Source of the DNA: Phoronis australis
Lineage: Eukaryota > Phoronida > Phoronidae
Assembly (NCBI GenBank): GCA_002633005.1
Contig: NMRA01000186.1
Span: 126,001 to 190,000, forward strand
Reading direction: 5' to 3'
DNA length: 64,000 nt
Shown here in pieces: positions 48,303-60,238 of this stretch. The notes under the pieces are model-generated. The model was given only the letters and a program-made list of their open reading frames with translations. It was not told the origin of the DNA and did no database searches. Numbering within the stretch: position 1 is the stretch's first letter; each line of letters begins with the position of its first letter. Both the position numbers and the translations under genes were made by a program.

Positions 48303-48498
48303 ATAGGTCAATTGCTCGCAGCCAGGGTAGTTCTGCTCGTGAACTTTGTATCAAAATGTAAAGCCAAAGACCGGACGGGGTGCATGCAAAATCTGGGAAT
48401 CAACCGATACTCATCTTGCCCGTTACAGCCGATTAAGTGAAAAACAATGCAATAAACGTCATTTTCTTGCGTAACTCTCCGCCTTTTCTAACAATGAA
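47859..48498. mobile_element. Foldback transposon with about 190-bp inverted arms
   Basis: The left arm 47859-48056 (GGCGGAGAGTTACGCAAG, CGGCTGTAACGGGCAAG, GACGAGCAGAACAACCCTGG) is the reverse complement of the right arm 48318-48498. Between them lies a smaller perfect-arm hairpin, 48086-48152, ACAGTGGTACCTA to TAGGTACCACTGT. Related arm pieces are at 46719-46932 (part of duplication B), 48945-49055, 50632-50800 and 55480-55555. Confidence 0.75.
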
Positions 48499-48944
48499 AA
48501 GTATGTCGTCGTTTCGAAAACAATACGCTCGTGTCACGCGCACGCGCCATTTCCTAAATTTTCGCGACAACTTCAGAGAAGCAAAATTTGTTCTGAAATT
48601 CGATTTTTCGGTATAGGAATTCTAAAAAATTATAATGAAGTGAAACCAGTTCCAATAATTTGTTGTGACGCGTACGTAAGCTCGTGAAACAACAGCAATT
48701 GGTTGAAGAATCGGCGAAAAAAGAAACTGGCCAATAGGTGACGCAATATTTCATGGCGCCGAAAGCCGTCGCTAAAGATCGCCCCTCAACTTTAGCACCA
48801 GAATAACGGTAGAACGCCATTTTTTCCAACACTGTTAAGTAATTTTGTTTGCTCAAGGGAGACTGTAATTTTTAATGACACTAATTTTGTGTCCGATTTT
48901 ATCTTACCACTTTTTTACCCACATCGGTGCAAAGCTGTATATTT

Positions 48945-49055
48945 ATTTACAGTGGTACTTAGCTGTAATTTGACGAGTCTTCATACAGTTAGCTGGCTGG
49001 CTGTGTGGTACTTAGCTGTATTTTAACGATAATCTTCATACAGCTAGCTGACCGG
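48945..49055. repeat. Foldback-family fragments
   Basis: Two adjacent pieces carry GTGGTACTTAGCTGTA and CTTCATACAG-TAGCTGGC, as in the central hairpin of the element at 47859-48498. Confidence 0.6.
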
Positions 49056-49353
49056 TGGCTATTTGCCAGGAAGATTTACACACAAAAAGTCATCTGGATG
49101 GCTAACAACAAGTGAGAAAGTACAGACCATCACTAACTGTACTGTGCTCTCTTTGGCTTGCACAAATGGCCGTTCAAAGAAAAGTAAAGGAGCTGAACAT
49201 CAAAGCAGCATTATCCTGGAACGAAATCCACAACACATCCTTGCCTACATTCCCATTTAATAACGAATTCCCTATAGCGTTATTCAGCGTTAACAATGTT
49301 GGAAATCGTCTTACGGATAATAAAAGGAATCGCAATTGTTAGTTAATGTCCAA

Positions 49354-49935
49354 TCAAGCACTGGCCTCTTCTTCTTCCTCCTGACGAACAACAGGAATTC
49401 CATCGAGTTTTTTAATCTGGGGAAGTTTCTTCACAGCCTCTTCCCGCCAGGTGCCGTCTGCTTCGTGCTTGTCGTACAGAGGATTGCCGACAAATACAAG
49501 CTCCAATAAACACGGCATTTCAGACATCTTGTTGAACTCAGACCACTCTTTTACAATATTGTTGGCAATGTAGAGAACCTTTAATTTCTTCAAAACTAGT
49601 AGGCCTTTGAGTTTCTCAATCTGGTTGAGAGATATCCAAAGTTCTTGCAACGTTTCGCCAACAACTTCAAGACCGTTTAAACTTTTGATGTTGTTCCTTC
49701 CAAGCGATAAAATTCTGAGATTCTTTAAGCCATTCAAGTTGGCAATCTTCTCAATGCAATTAGTTGACAAGGAAAGTTTTTCACATTTAGTCAGAGTTGA
49801 TAACGAAGCGTCCATCTTTTCAATTGGAGGAAATTGTCCATAGATTTTGATCTCCGTTGCTTCCGACGGCTTCATCTTGTTTTTCTCTTCCCATCTCACC
49901 AAAGCTTCTTTTATTGTAGTCCCTTTTCCCGACAT
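49354..49935 (-). CDS. DNAL1: Axonemal dynein light chain 1 (LC1), 193 aa, intronless
   Basis: An SDS22-type leucine-rich-repeat protein that binds the motor domain of an outer-arm dynein heavy chain in cilia and flagella. I chose the ATG at 49935 because family members begin MS(K/G)-TTIKEAL-WEE; a non-ATG extension to 49959 is unlikely. About six LRRs follow: [56 protein letters not shown] and [13 protein letters not shown]. The C-terminus is an acidic run. Length matches the 190-aa human protein. The human gene has several introns; here the whole frame is one exon, which suggests a retrocopy or intron loss. The frame is intact and the core residues are conserved, so it looks functional. Confidence 0.92.
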   Translation of the reverse strand: MSGKGTTIKEALVRWEEKNKMKPSEATEIKIYGQFPPIEKMDASLSTLTKCEKLSLSTNCIEKIANLNGLKNLRILSLGRNNIKSLNGLEVVGETLQELWISLNQIEKLKGLLVLKKLKVLYIANNIVKEWSEFNKMSEMPCLLELVFVGNPLYDKHEADGTWREEAVKKLPQIKKLDGIPVVRQEEEEEASA

Positions 49936-51289
49936 ATTTGCGTGCAAAGTGTTTTGCACGTGTTTAAGAGCACGTTTCTTTTTTCTCGTGAATGCATTTT
50001 AGGATCAAAGGGTACAGCGTACCCGACTTTGGAACATATTTTCGCTAGTCAGTCAGCTGGCTTTATCATAGTCGGAAAACAATTAACCCTTAAATAGTAA
50101 AAGGGTTGGAAGACCGCGCAATGGAAGTGTAGCATCAAGTGTCATACACATCACATTCGAATTGCATGTCAAACATTAAAGCCGCACGCGTCTAAATTGC
50201 GATGGAGTGAACGCACTTATATAGAAATAATTCAACGAATATAACTGCACGGAAATCAAGCCCTTCAAACGAATTTATTCACTCGAAGATTAGATTTTTT
50301 ACTTTTCGCTTGTCACTCCGACATTTGCTTTTTTAACCTTCCGGTGAACTCATGGACTGGAGCCTTCATTGGGCTCATTGGCTGGTATTATGGTCACTAC
50401 ATGACGTCATTAGATCAAAACTAAGAGTAGAAGATGGCAGACGATTTGATTCGATGTTTCTAGAGGAAGGTAAAAGTGTGAAATATAACCGGTAAGACCG
50501 CAATTTTGTAAACGTGTCAAGGTAATTTGATTTTGTTAGTACTAATCCACTGAACAAGAATTTTCCCACATTCTTTTGGTTTCAATCTTTTTCACGAAGT
50601 AGTGAGAAGCTCTCCGGTGCCGGAACGTATTGGCTAGCTGTATGAAGACTATCGTCAAAATACAGCTAGGTACCAATGTGTGCTGAGCTAAGTTAGACCC
50701 CGAAAATTCACACAGCCCGGGTAGTTCTGCTCGTCACCTTGTCGTGAAACTTATACAACATGTAGAGCTAACGACCGAATCGGATGCAAAATCTGCCTTA
50801 AAGTCTGCTTTCGTACTTGGCTGGAGATTTATGCTTGACCGTTAATATCTTCAGGTTATTGGCTTCCACGTTGAGACTATTAGGAAAGCGGATCAACCGA
50901 GGAAAGATTACGCCAGCTATTGCCCAATAACCACGAGGGGGCGCCACAGCGAAGTGCCAACCACTGCTGTCATAGCTAAGAAATTATTAACTTGTATCAC
51001 TCCGCCAATTGGGCATACTCTGTAACAGAAGCTGGTTTTCTATTAGAAGCTGATTTTTAATAGAAGCCCGGGAAGTTAACAACTGCCAGGTCTCCAGTCT
51101 CAACTGGGTCTCTCATGGTTTTGTGACTTTTGGCAAATGATTTTTCCTGTTTGTCGTCATAGTTGTGGCCAAATTAACAATTGTTGGCCTCTCTCCTTAT
51201 ACAAATGTTGTTGTAGACTTGATAATGGCACCACTGTTGCACTTGATAATTGCATTACAATCACATGTACCTGTTCTACTCTTCATCAT
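49936..51289. other. Intergenic DNA upstream of DNAL1
   Basis: Contains a foldback-family fragment at 50632-50800 (AGCTGTATGAAGACTATCGTC, CGGGTAGTTCTGCTCGTCAC) and a CTCF-like motif at 50931-50945. No gene recognised. Confidence 0.6.
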
Positions 51290-52780
51290 TGTTATGATGT
51301 AGAATAAACTTCGTTAAAGACACGACTACGCTTTTTGTTAGAGGGCTTGATACTGGTTCGTTCGTAATTTCGGAACAGTCTCCTTTCTTCAGGTGTGCAG
51401 GTATGAAATAAAATACCGAGAGGCATAACAAAAAAGTGTTCAGAAAGGACCGCAACAGAGACGGAGGTGGTATTTTAATTGTTGTACTAAATACCTTCAC
51501 TTGCTCTGAAGAATCATCACTCTTCAGAGAACACTGCGAACTCATCTGGGCAAGCGTCCTACTTTAAGGACGTCCAGTCGCAAACTGTTGGTATGCTCCT
51601 ACTACAGACCACATGTTAGCGACGAGTCAAGTCTTCTGATATTTTCTGAATCCTGTCTTCAGGCTACTAATACTAAAAATGCTGTTATATTAATTGGAGG
51701 CGATTTAATCTTTCCTGGGTGGGACTAGAATGTCTCAGTGTTGAAGTCTGGTGCCCCAAACCCACCGCGCGTTTACACAATCTGTTCAAATTGATACCCT
51801 TGCTGACCATGGCCTCGAACAAATGGTAAATGAATCTACACGAGGAGAAAATATCCTAGATTTTTCTATCACAAACTACCCAGGCCTTGTGCCTAGAACA
51901 GAGATTCTTGCAGGACTCTCTGATCACGACTGCGTTTTTCTCGAACTACAACTCTTCGTCCCTTCAAAGCGTCTTCCTGTTCGAGAAGTCTGTGCAACGC
52001 GCCAACTGGGATGATCTTAGATTGGCATGTAGACAACTATCCAATGATATGGCCTCTTCCTTTGACATAAATAGTAACAATGAGACTTTGTGGCGCTGGT
52101 TCAAACAAAGATTTCAGATAGCCGTCGACCAAAATGTCCCGAAGCTCCGTACAAAAACCAAACTTAGCTACCCTTAAGGATTGACCCGGAACTCAAAGGC
52201 CTAATCAAGAGAACTCCAGGCGAACGACTATATAAGCGCTTCAAATTAACAGGAGATCCAGCGACCCTGTGCGAATTAAAACGTTTGAAAGGAATAGTTC
52301 AAATGTCGCTAAGAAGAAAATACTGGGATTATATGGAATCACTAATCACAGATACTAACGTAAATAATGTGAGCAAGCCCAGCAAGAAATTTTGGTCTCA
52401 CATAAGATCTGTAAGATCTGATACTACTGGAATCACAACTTTAAAAGATCGTGGGAGACTTGTTACAGAGGCCAAAGAGCAAGCAGAGCTCCTCAACTTG
52501 AGAAACAATTTCAATCTGTCTTTAGCCCCAAGATAAACTTCACCTCCGACGAGTTCCATACACGACGCTCCCCATGAGACACTGACGTACAATATCCTAA
52601 ATGCCAAATACCACATGTCTCTATACAGGGTGTTGAGAAATTAATGAGGGATCTCAATCCCTGTAAGTCTATGGGTCCTGATAACATCCACCCGCGCATT
52701 CTTAGAAGCAATACAGTGGAACTGGCCCCAGCTCAGACCCTCATTTGAATCATTGTTTAGGTTTGGCATTGTCCCAGTAC
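51290..52780 (+). pseudogene. Non-LTR retrotransposon remnant (endonuclease and start of reverse transcriptase)
   Basis: Frameshifted plus-strand pieces follow the order of a LINE ORF2: an AP-endonuclease-like part (FRKDRNRDGGGILI, then ILDFSITNYPGLV and LAGLSDHDCVFLEL), a linker (SKPSKKFWSHIRSVRSDTTG) and the first reverse-transcriptase block (LMRDLNPCKSMGPDNIHPRI). It breaks off before the catalytic YADD region. Several stops and frame changes make it inactive. The style is that of the CR1/Jockey-like group. Confidence 0.8.
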
Positions 52781-54009
52781 CAGTATCAAGCTCGCTAACA
52801 AAAAGTCTAGTCGTGTCTTAAACGAAGTTTGCGTATACGAAGAACTACTACCGAACTATACTGATGTAGAATAAGGATATGAATTTTATTCATTCTATAG
52901 CAAGTATATAGCCTACGTTCACTAAAAATATGAATGAACATAAAGTGTGCTTATCTTAGTAACTAATGGAGTTTCTATTGTTTATTGCCATGGCTTTATA
53001 CATTCAGTTCCTCCACTAGCACATTTTTCAGCTTTTTAAGAATATGGGAATTAAACATAGCAATGTTGTCAAACGTTTTTGTGGTCATAAATTCTAACTT
53101 TCAACCTCAGTTTTGGTTGTAAACTGCACAGTAGACTGTCGCTTTAAGAACTGTTGTCGTTTCTTCACCCTGCACAAGTTGACAAAAAAGTTCTGTTGTG
53201 CGGTTGCTTTGATATTGATGTTGCGTTAATATACTTACAAATCAACGCGATTTTTAGTAAGCTCTGTTGAAATTTGAATGTGTTTGAGACAACAGTTTTT
53301 ATAGAAGCGAGTTCAAAATTAAAATTACGCATGTCACCGGGCGTGCAAATGAGGATGCTCTTCCTAATGCGCAGCTGTTCATTAGATAAACGAGTTTTCA
53401 TCCCTGACAACAGCGCTTGAATAGATGGAATTAGCTTAATCTGCTGCTAACATTAGTGCATTTCGTCGTTTTCTGTTGAAACTGGTCTACAGGTTGTGCT
53501 TGGAAGTTGCACTCTTTCCTGTCTCGAAGAGATATTGGTGGCACTGGTTCGTTAATCGAGTGGATTGTCTGTACCTGATTTGTTTGTGCAAGTGTTCCTT
53601 TATTTTGTTGTGCACCTTTATATCAGCTTAAAATCAAGGAAACACTCTAACTGCACATGCATTTAATTAAGCCCATAGGCCTACACTTGTTAAAATTCAA
53701 TTCACGACAGAGACGTCGTGGCTGTGAGAATTGCATGGATATGCAGCGTATTTTATGCTATCTGAAGAAAACGAAAAGCGCTCGACACGGAGCTTATAAA
53801 TTAGTCCATCAATCTTATTCTGCCTATTCATATTCAGCGGCAATACAACACAACATTCTTCGCCATCGTGGAGCAACAGACACTGTGATCCTTGGAGGAG
53901 GGGCTTGTGGAGACTTTGGTAGCGTAGCCATTTTTTTTAAATATCGTCTTCAATGTCTTGAAAAAAAAAATGTTTAACAATTTCGTGATCATGATGTCCT
54001 CAGTATCAC

Positions 54010-54560
54010 CTTGAGATCTACGGATGCTTCTTGTTACAGCTTTGGTAGGAGGAATTGGAATAACTCCGCGGAGCCAGTGAATTCGGTATTTTCCAGAAGC
54101 AGACCGTGAACACTGTCTGGTTTGTAATGAATTGCAGATCTAACGATGGTCTCTTCGACATCAGTATCGGTTGTCTCGATCTTGGTTTCTGTGGCTAGTT
54201 AGCACTGCAAGCAGTCGGCATAGGATCGCCTCTCTCCAGTAACTGGGGCTCTGCGGTTTCACATTCGTAGTTCGGCTCAACTTTTTCGATTTTTATCGCC
54301 TTCTTCATCTCGCGTTCGAGGAAAACGTGATGGGGTGCGTTGGTTTGTGGATAGTGCAGTTTGCCTCTTTAAGGCATAACACCTCACCCCATAGGAACGC
54401 AAGTCTTTTATATATCCATCGTAGACTTCTTTCAGTTAAATATCAGGCTCCGCTTCATTGAGGGCGATAGCAGCGTCCAATACTTCGGCCAACCATTTTT
54501 CATCATCAATGTTTGTACAATTTTCTGCGTTACCGAACATGAAGCTCCACGCAAAAGATA
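54010..54560 (-). pseudogene. Decayed coding region, family unknown
   Basis: The minus strand has consecutive protein-like pieces broken by stops and a frame change: EKWLAEVLDAAIALNEAEPDI, then LKEVYDGYIKDLRSYGVRCY, then KAIKIEKVEPNYECETAEPQ, then DVEETIVRSAIHYKPDSVHG. Charged, helix-friendly composition suggests real coding origin. No family recognised. Confidence 0.35.
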
Positions 54561-55479
54561 CTACTTTTGTAGTCATTCTGAAGAAATACAGGTAACGCAC
54601 CACACTAAATGCAATGTCATATCTTCCAGCTAATTTTCTAATTACCTGGTAGCCATTTGTTGGTCCATTATATAAATGATTAATTAGTGATTACGTAATT
54701 ACGTACAATGTACGCGTCAGCACAACGTCAAAAATCAATGACGTCAAATGCCGAAAAAATCCCAAAGTTTGCGAACTTTTTGTATGATAGAAGATATATT
54801 GTGAAAATAACACCTCTTCGACTGCAACTGGTTCATTATGAAAATTGGTTTTATTTTGTCGACCAACTATTTTTGGGCAATTTCTTAGTTTTTAATAACA
54901 ATTTTCAACAAACATTAAGCAACTTTTAAGGATGCATAGTCTCATTAAATAGTGAATACGCAAATGAAGTAGTAATTTACAAACAACCGCGGGTACTCCA
55001 GTGTGCCGGAAACCACCAGAGAACTATTTACCCTTACCGGCAATGTCGAGAAAGTCGGGTTTCTCTGGACTATTTTTATGTAAGTGAGTTATCCTCGTTC
55101 CTAATCCTCATGATGGCGCCAATCGGTATAATCCTCAAGCCCGCTGATTGGCCGTTGAAGACGTTCACCGCTAAAAGTAAAAAGCGACACAAGAAACATT
55201 CAAACACTTGAATATCTGAATACTTAAAAATCAGTTCTTGAAGAGTCTTGTCCATACTTCTTCGTTGTGATTTTTTTTACAAAAACTAATTCAGGTCCAA
55301 ACAAAGATGCTACTAACCGTATTTTCACAGGCGCTGTTTTGATACCATTCGTGATTCGGAAGCAGAAGATACCATTTTCGTTATTGTTTGAAATGAAAGG
55401 TGATCGCGTACTTATAAGCACCATAGACTCATTATCCTGCTTTCGAAATACCCAGTCAACCAACACTAACCTTGAGCGT

Positions 55480-55555
55480 TACAGCCGTTTAGACAAACCA
55501 GTCTAATAAACGTGATTTCCCTGCATAATTTCCGCCTTTTGTAACAAAGAAAAGT
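55480..55555. repeat. Foldback-family fragment
   Basis: CGTTACAGCCGTTTAGACAA and TTTCCGCCTTTTGTAACAA match the outer end of the foldback right arm. Confidence 0.6.
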
Positions 55556-56895
55556 CTTGGTTTATGAGATTATTGAATGGTTATGATGAATTTTGGAAAC
55601 ATCTGTTGTTGCTGCGTGATCCGTTGAAAACGTGACTCTTTACTGTTTGGAGATGCGTTTATAGCACTTGTGCAAAAGGCACTAAGAATGTATTTTGGTC
55701 TTTACTTACGTAGCTCAAATTATGTGTTTGGATGTTGATGACTTACCTTACATTCCAGTCTGGTAAAATAGTAACATATTAATAGATAACAATGAAAGGT
55801 TTTATAGCCAGTGGTTTAAATATAATTACTCATGTTTGTAATTTGTTAGATATTGATGGAACATGAAGACTTATCAGTCGTTTTGTATTATAGGTATGAT
55901 TTTTCTTCACCTTTCACTCTGTTTTATGGTCTCACGAAGGCAATTTCCAATTTGAAAAAAGGATAACAGGTAACGTCTTTTAATGTTAGTCTCCGGCAGT
56001 TGTACTTGTAAGTTTACCGAAAATAAAACAAGCATATTCTCATTTAATTAATTCTATTTATACAAAGCCAAAACATAAGTGGGACACTGACTTTTGTGTC
56101 GATGCATCCTTTGAATGGTGGGGAAAGGTGTATACTTATTCTTAACAATTTACTAGTGACAATAGATTGCGATGCCACGGTAGTAGACTGTCACATTGAA
56201 CAAACACGTCTCAACTGCAGTTAAAACGTTGTAGCATTTAAAGTGCGTTTTTATATGAGGACGTGAACAAACTGTTATTGTAAACGTAAGTCGTTCTTGA
56301 AAATAAAATTTGTAATGAGTTTTAAAATTGTGTAATTTAGATATTAACTGTTCCTGTACTCACACAGAGTAACTATGGGTATCCACTTCTAGTAATGCAA
56401 GGGTCTATGTATGACCACGCTTCAATCTGGTGACCGTTCGCGTGAACTACTGCCGCTGTAGCATCAAATCTATCCTAGTTTTAAACAAAATAGTGCTTCT
56501 ATCTTGCAATCAGGAAAACGCGCACGGTTTTGTCGAACATATAACCTTTCAAGCAAGAATATTCTCCTGACACACTATGCATGCCATCGCCTTGGGGAAT
56601 GGGATGTTTTTAATTAAAACTAAAACTATCGCGAGTCACCTGGCAACAAACATGAAACCTGCGCATTTGAATTCAAAATGATGGCCATGAATCAAAATAA
56701 AAAAGCGAAAATGCGGTGGAAAACCGGATGCGGAGGTAGACGAGCGAAAAATTCTAACAAAAGTAAGAAACACATTTCAAATTTTGAAAACAAGCGCAAC
56801 TCAGTTATTGCAGTTAGATAACAGGTGCAAGCAAACAGGAAATTGCAATAGAAATGTGTTTAACAAATAGAAATAGCAGTTACAGTTGTAGGTCT

Positions 56896-57045
56896 CAGTG
56901 GCAGATTTAGAGGGGGCCATGGCCCCCCTAAAATTCTCCCAGATTCCATTTGGCAGTTCGGGGATACGCATCATGTCTGACGGGCAAAATGCTGGCTAAT
57001 ACTCTACCCTGGCCCCCCTTACTCAAAATCCTGGATCCGCCCCTG
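56896..57045. mobile_element. 150-bp MITE, CAGTGGC ends, flanked by GGTCT
   Basis: Left end CAGTGGCAGATTTAGAGGGG, right end CTCAAAATCCTGGATCCGCCC and CTG. The 5-bp repeat GGTCT directly flanks both sides. Internal GGGGGCCATGGCCCCCC is self-complementary. Confidence 0.75.
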
Positions 57046-59098
57046 GGTCTTACCAGAATGAGTAAAACAACCAAATGAAGACTTAATTTGCATTTATTTC
57101 GAGACACTAAAAAGTACATTTAATACAATGCACAAAACAAAGATTTTATTTGACAGCTTACATTAGTAAGTACATGCCCTTCTGAAAACAAATGTCAAGG
57201 TCTGCAGAGGACAGTTGGTATTTGATTCAGTAAACAGTGACAGATCTAGGACATCATGACAGGGGCAACACAAGAGCACACACAAAAGTATACGCCCACA
57301 CGATTAGTTGCAACGTAGTTTCACAGTAACAACCATTATCCTAAGGTGACTGAGCACGAACATACATGCCTGTATCTATGCCCCCTTCGCCTGAATGCGA
57401 AGGTGTACCGATATCTGGATTTAGGTGAATGCTCTTACATAAGTGCCCTTGTCACGGCGGGTCAGTCATGCACCGAGCAGTGATTTCAAACACTACCAAA
57501 CTGTCGGCACCCCTAACGAGGAAAACACTCCTCATCTGAGGAAGGTACACTTTAATAACAGTTTTATAGTCGTACGTAGTCAACATCAAAAGTTCTCTCT
57601 TTGACTAACCATAGCAACCTGAAGCATTGACATGCACCCATAGTGCACTTCCAGCATCACAGACGGCATATTCCTATGCCTATCAGTTTCATGCAAGGCA
57701 CAAAGAGAAAACAACTTCACTACAAGTGGTAGCTTTTAAAACCAACATTAAATAAAGAAGTTTTAAAATAAAGTTTTCAACATTTGCAACAAAGTAGTAA
57801 AACATGTCACTGAGGGACATAGCACTAGGCATTCAACAATTAGCAGGTCTAATCTATTTCTTTTCATAAAGAACAATCCTGAGGTTTGATAGACCCAAAC
57901 TAGATAAACACAAAATGGCATAAGGGGCATAGCACTAGCTGAAATCTGTTCAAAACTGGTAGCTGTCCTCCTCACCAGAATGGAACAGGTGCCAGGGGGT
58001 GCTAAAGAAGTTAAATCTGCCGAAAAATCAACTGGTGGAAGCACACTGCCGTCACATGCCTCTGTGTCAATGGGTTCCCTAGATATCATCCACAACTGCT
58101 CTTCCCAAAAATGCTGGAAAGCCCCACTTCTCTTACCCTGGGGGACCGACTAATAAGTAGCATACACCGTTCTAGTGGTGCCTAACAAACTTGAGCCAAA
58201 TTTAATCAAGACCCAACTAGGGGTTTTTCAAATAACAGCAGACACATGTGAGTGCATAAAAATTATACAAAGAGTAAAGTGACAGTTTATTCTGGAATAT
58301 ATTATTCTGAATAACATATCTGAACTCCTCCACTGATTAAAGTGTTCTTGTAATAAAAAAACATATGAGAATAGCAGAAAACATACTACAGGAAAAAATA
58401 TCATTTACAACCAAAAACCAATTTCCAAATTATTCTTCACACAAAATCAAACTGTTGCTTAACATGGCACTCATTGCACAACATTCAAATTTGATGGAAA
58501 GCCTTAATCAGCACACACAAGCACCATAACACAGGGGCATAATGTGGGCTAAATTTTACTTAAGATTGTGGAAAATTTGCCCCATCTGATGCTTGGTAAA
58601 ACCTTGTAAGGCAAATTGATTGCACACTCCCACTGTCGAAACACTGCTAAATATTCACACCAAGCTGCAACTCAGCCAAAATAGAACTGAAACACTCAAC
58701 AAATAATGTTTAGATCTTAAAATTATCACATGTCGAACTAAAGCCAAATCAAATACCATGACGATCTTTCAAGGCATTCAAGGTTTTGTAGGACCCTAGA
58801 AAAATTAGTGAATGAAAAATCTCATCAGTTTAGGACAGTATGATGCACACGGCGCTTCGTTTCATTTCTTTCCAAAAAAGACAAATAGCACCAAATTCAT
58901 GGAAATTTCAACGTTCACAACAATGTATAAGCCTTCAGAATTCACTGGCAATTAATTTTGTGTGAAACTGGTGCATTTTTACCATATTATATAATAAGTC
59001 ATTTTTAAAAATGCGTGTTCACACAACATTTTAAACATCATGAAATGTATAACAAGTCTGCAAAAACAGTATGACAAAAGCAGGACAGCTACCTAACA

Positions 59099-59270
59099 TA
59101 CACGTTTTCTTGAATATTTAAATATTAGTTAAATGCCCCATGTCATATCTAATATACACATGTTTTCTCGAATATTTAAATACTAGTTAAATGCCCCATG
59201 TCATATCTAATACACACGTCTTTTTGAATATTTAAATACTAGTTAAATGCCCCATGTCATATTCAAAACA
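59099..59270. repeat. About 57-bp tandem repeat, 3 copies
   Basis: Three units carry GAATATTTAAATA-TAGTTAA and ATGCCCCATGTCATAT; the GAATATT anchors are at 59112, 59170 and 59226. Confidence 0.95.
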
Positions 59271-59303
59271 ATTATTACACTGTCTTTCTGATGAGTAGTT
59301 TCT

Positions 59304-59609
59304 TCAAAATAAAATTAGTCGGAATAAGCGCAATAAGAGATGAACAAACAAAGATGCATGGTCACGCCAGGATCGAAGTCCATGTTCTGACTGTGAACCC
59401 GCTGCCTCACGAGCAACTGGTCCATCTAAAACTGGCTTGTCAGTCAGATTCACTGTGCAAGACTGTTCACTTGGATTGCCCTCAAACTCTACCATCATCA
59501 GAGAATTCTTGCCAGACTTCAACACAGGGGCTGGAACATACAGCGTCACCTGAGGACCAGCCTTCGGCCAATATCGCCCCAGGTTGAAGGAGTTGACAAA
59601 AGCAACGCC
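59304..59609 (-). CDS. Beta-galactosidase, last exon (C-terminal 101 residues)
   Basis: Acceptor GTTTTTACAG opens in phase 0 with GVAFVNSFNLGRYWPKAGPQ, then VTLYVPAPVLKSGKNS and MMVEFEG. This is the closing beta-sandwich of animal lysosomal beta-galactosidase (GLB1/GLB1L family, glycosyl hydrolase 35), where G-V-x-NGFNLGRYWP and QxTLYVP are characteristic. The usual NGFN is NSFN here. After DKPVLD the tail is unlike the family and ends hydrophobic (LLLRLFRLILF). The preceding exon is not in the 4.4 kb to the window edge, so either the last intron is long and contains the GPCR, or this is an isolated fragment. Confidence 0.75.
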   Translation of the reverse strand, partial: GVAFVNSFNLGRYWPKAGPQVTLYVPAPVLKSGKNSLMMVEFEGNPSEQSCTVNLTDKPVLDGPVAREAAGSQSEHGLRSWRDHASLFVHLLLRLFRLILF

Positions 59610-60238
59610 CTGTAAAAACATGGACGACAATTGTTCAAAAACACACGGTACTTACAGTATTTGTCCAGGTTAATGCCCAGACACTGGCCTTCAGCTAAAG
59701 GGTGTCCAGGGTATCCAAATGGGCAACCTGCCTGAAATTTAGATACCTTAGATAGGACACTCTGTTCAACAAGTAAAATTGGCATCTCTTTGTACTTGCC
59801 TGCAACAGCTCTGGGAGCTCATTGGCTATCACACATGCCTTATTTCATTTTTAACCAGCAGAACAAGGTAAAATGCAACCTAAGTGACTACCTGAATAGT
59901 TACCCAAAGCAGTGATCACACCAATGTGCTGCCAAATTACCACAAATTTGCGGCAAACAAAATACCTATGGCGCAAGATGTACATCAAACGATTCCAGTT
60001 TTTCAACTCGGCTTAAGTCTTGCCCAGCAGAATTTGAGACTGGATCTATAACAGATCTCCCCTTTTATGACCCCACAACAACAAAGGGTTGTATGCCTGG
60101 TTTTTGAATTTTCAATTTACACGAGTTCTAAACTCACACTGACAATACAAGCAACAGACCTGAATGATATACCACTTTATGGAAATTATCAAAAATTAAC
60201 CTCACCTAAAATATCGCCTGTAAACTCACCCCTGAATG
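59610..60238. other. Short spacer between beta-galactosidase exon and GPCR
   Basis: No exon recognised. Confidence 0.4.

Larger units (their letters stand above)
52781..59303. other. Intergenic DNA and probable 3' untranslated region of the beta-galactosidase gene
   Basis: Apart from the items listed separately, nothing coding was recognised. The 57.1-59.3 kb part is AT-rich and downstream of the minus-strand beta-galactosidase stop; TTTATT at 57145-57150 could serve as its AATAAA. Confidence 0.4.

Noticed and set aside
53657-53977. 106-codon plus-strand ORF
   Set aside because: Ends in homopolymer runs, no conserved motif, no splice or context support.
57763-58095. 110-codon minus-strand ORF
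   Set aside because: Downstream of the beta-galactosidase stop, no recognisable domain; probably chance in a 3' untranslated region.
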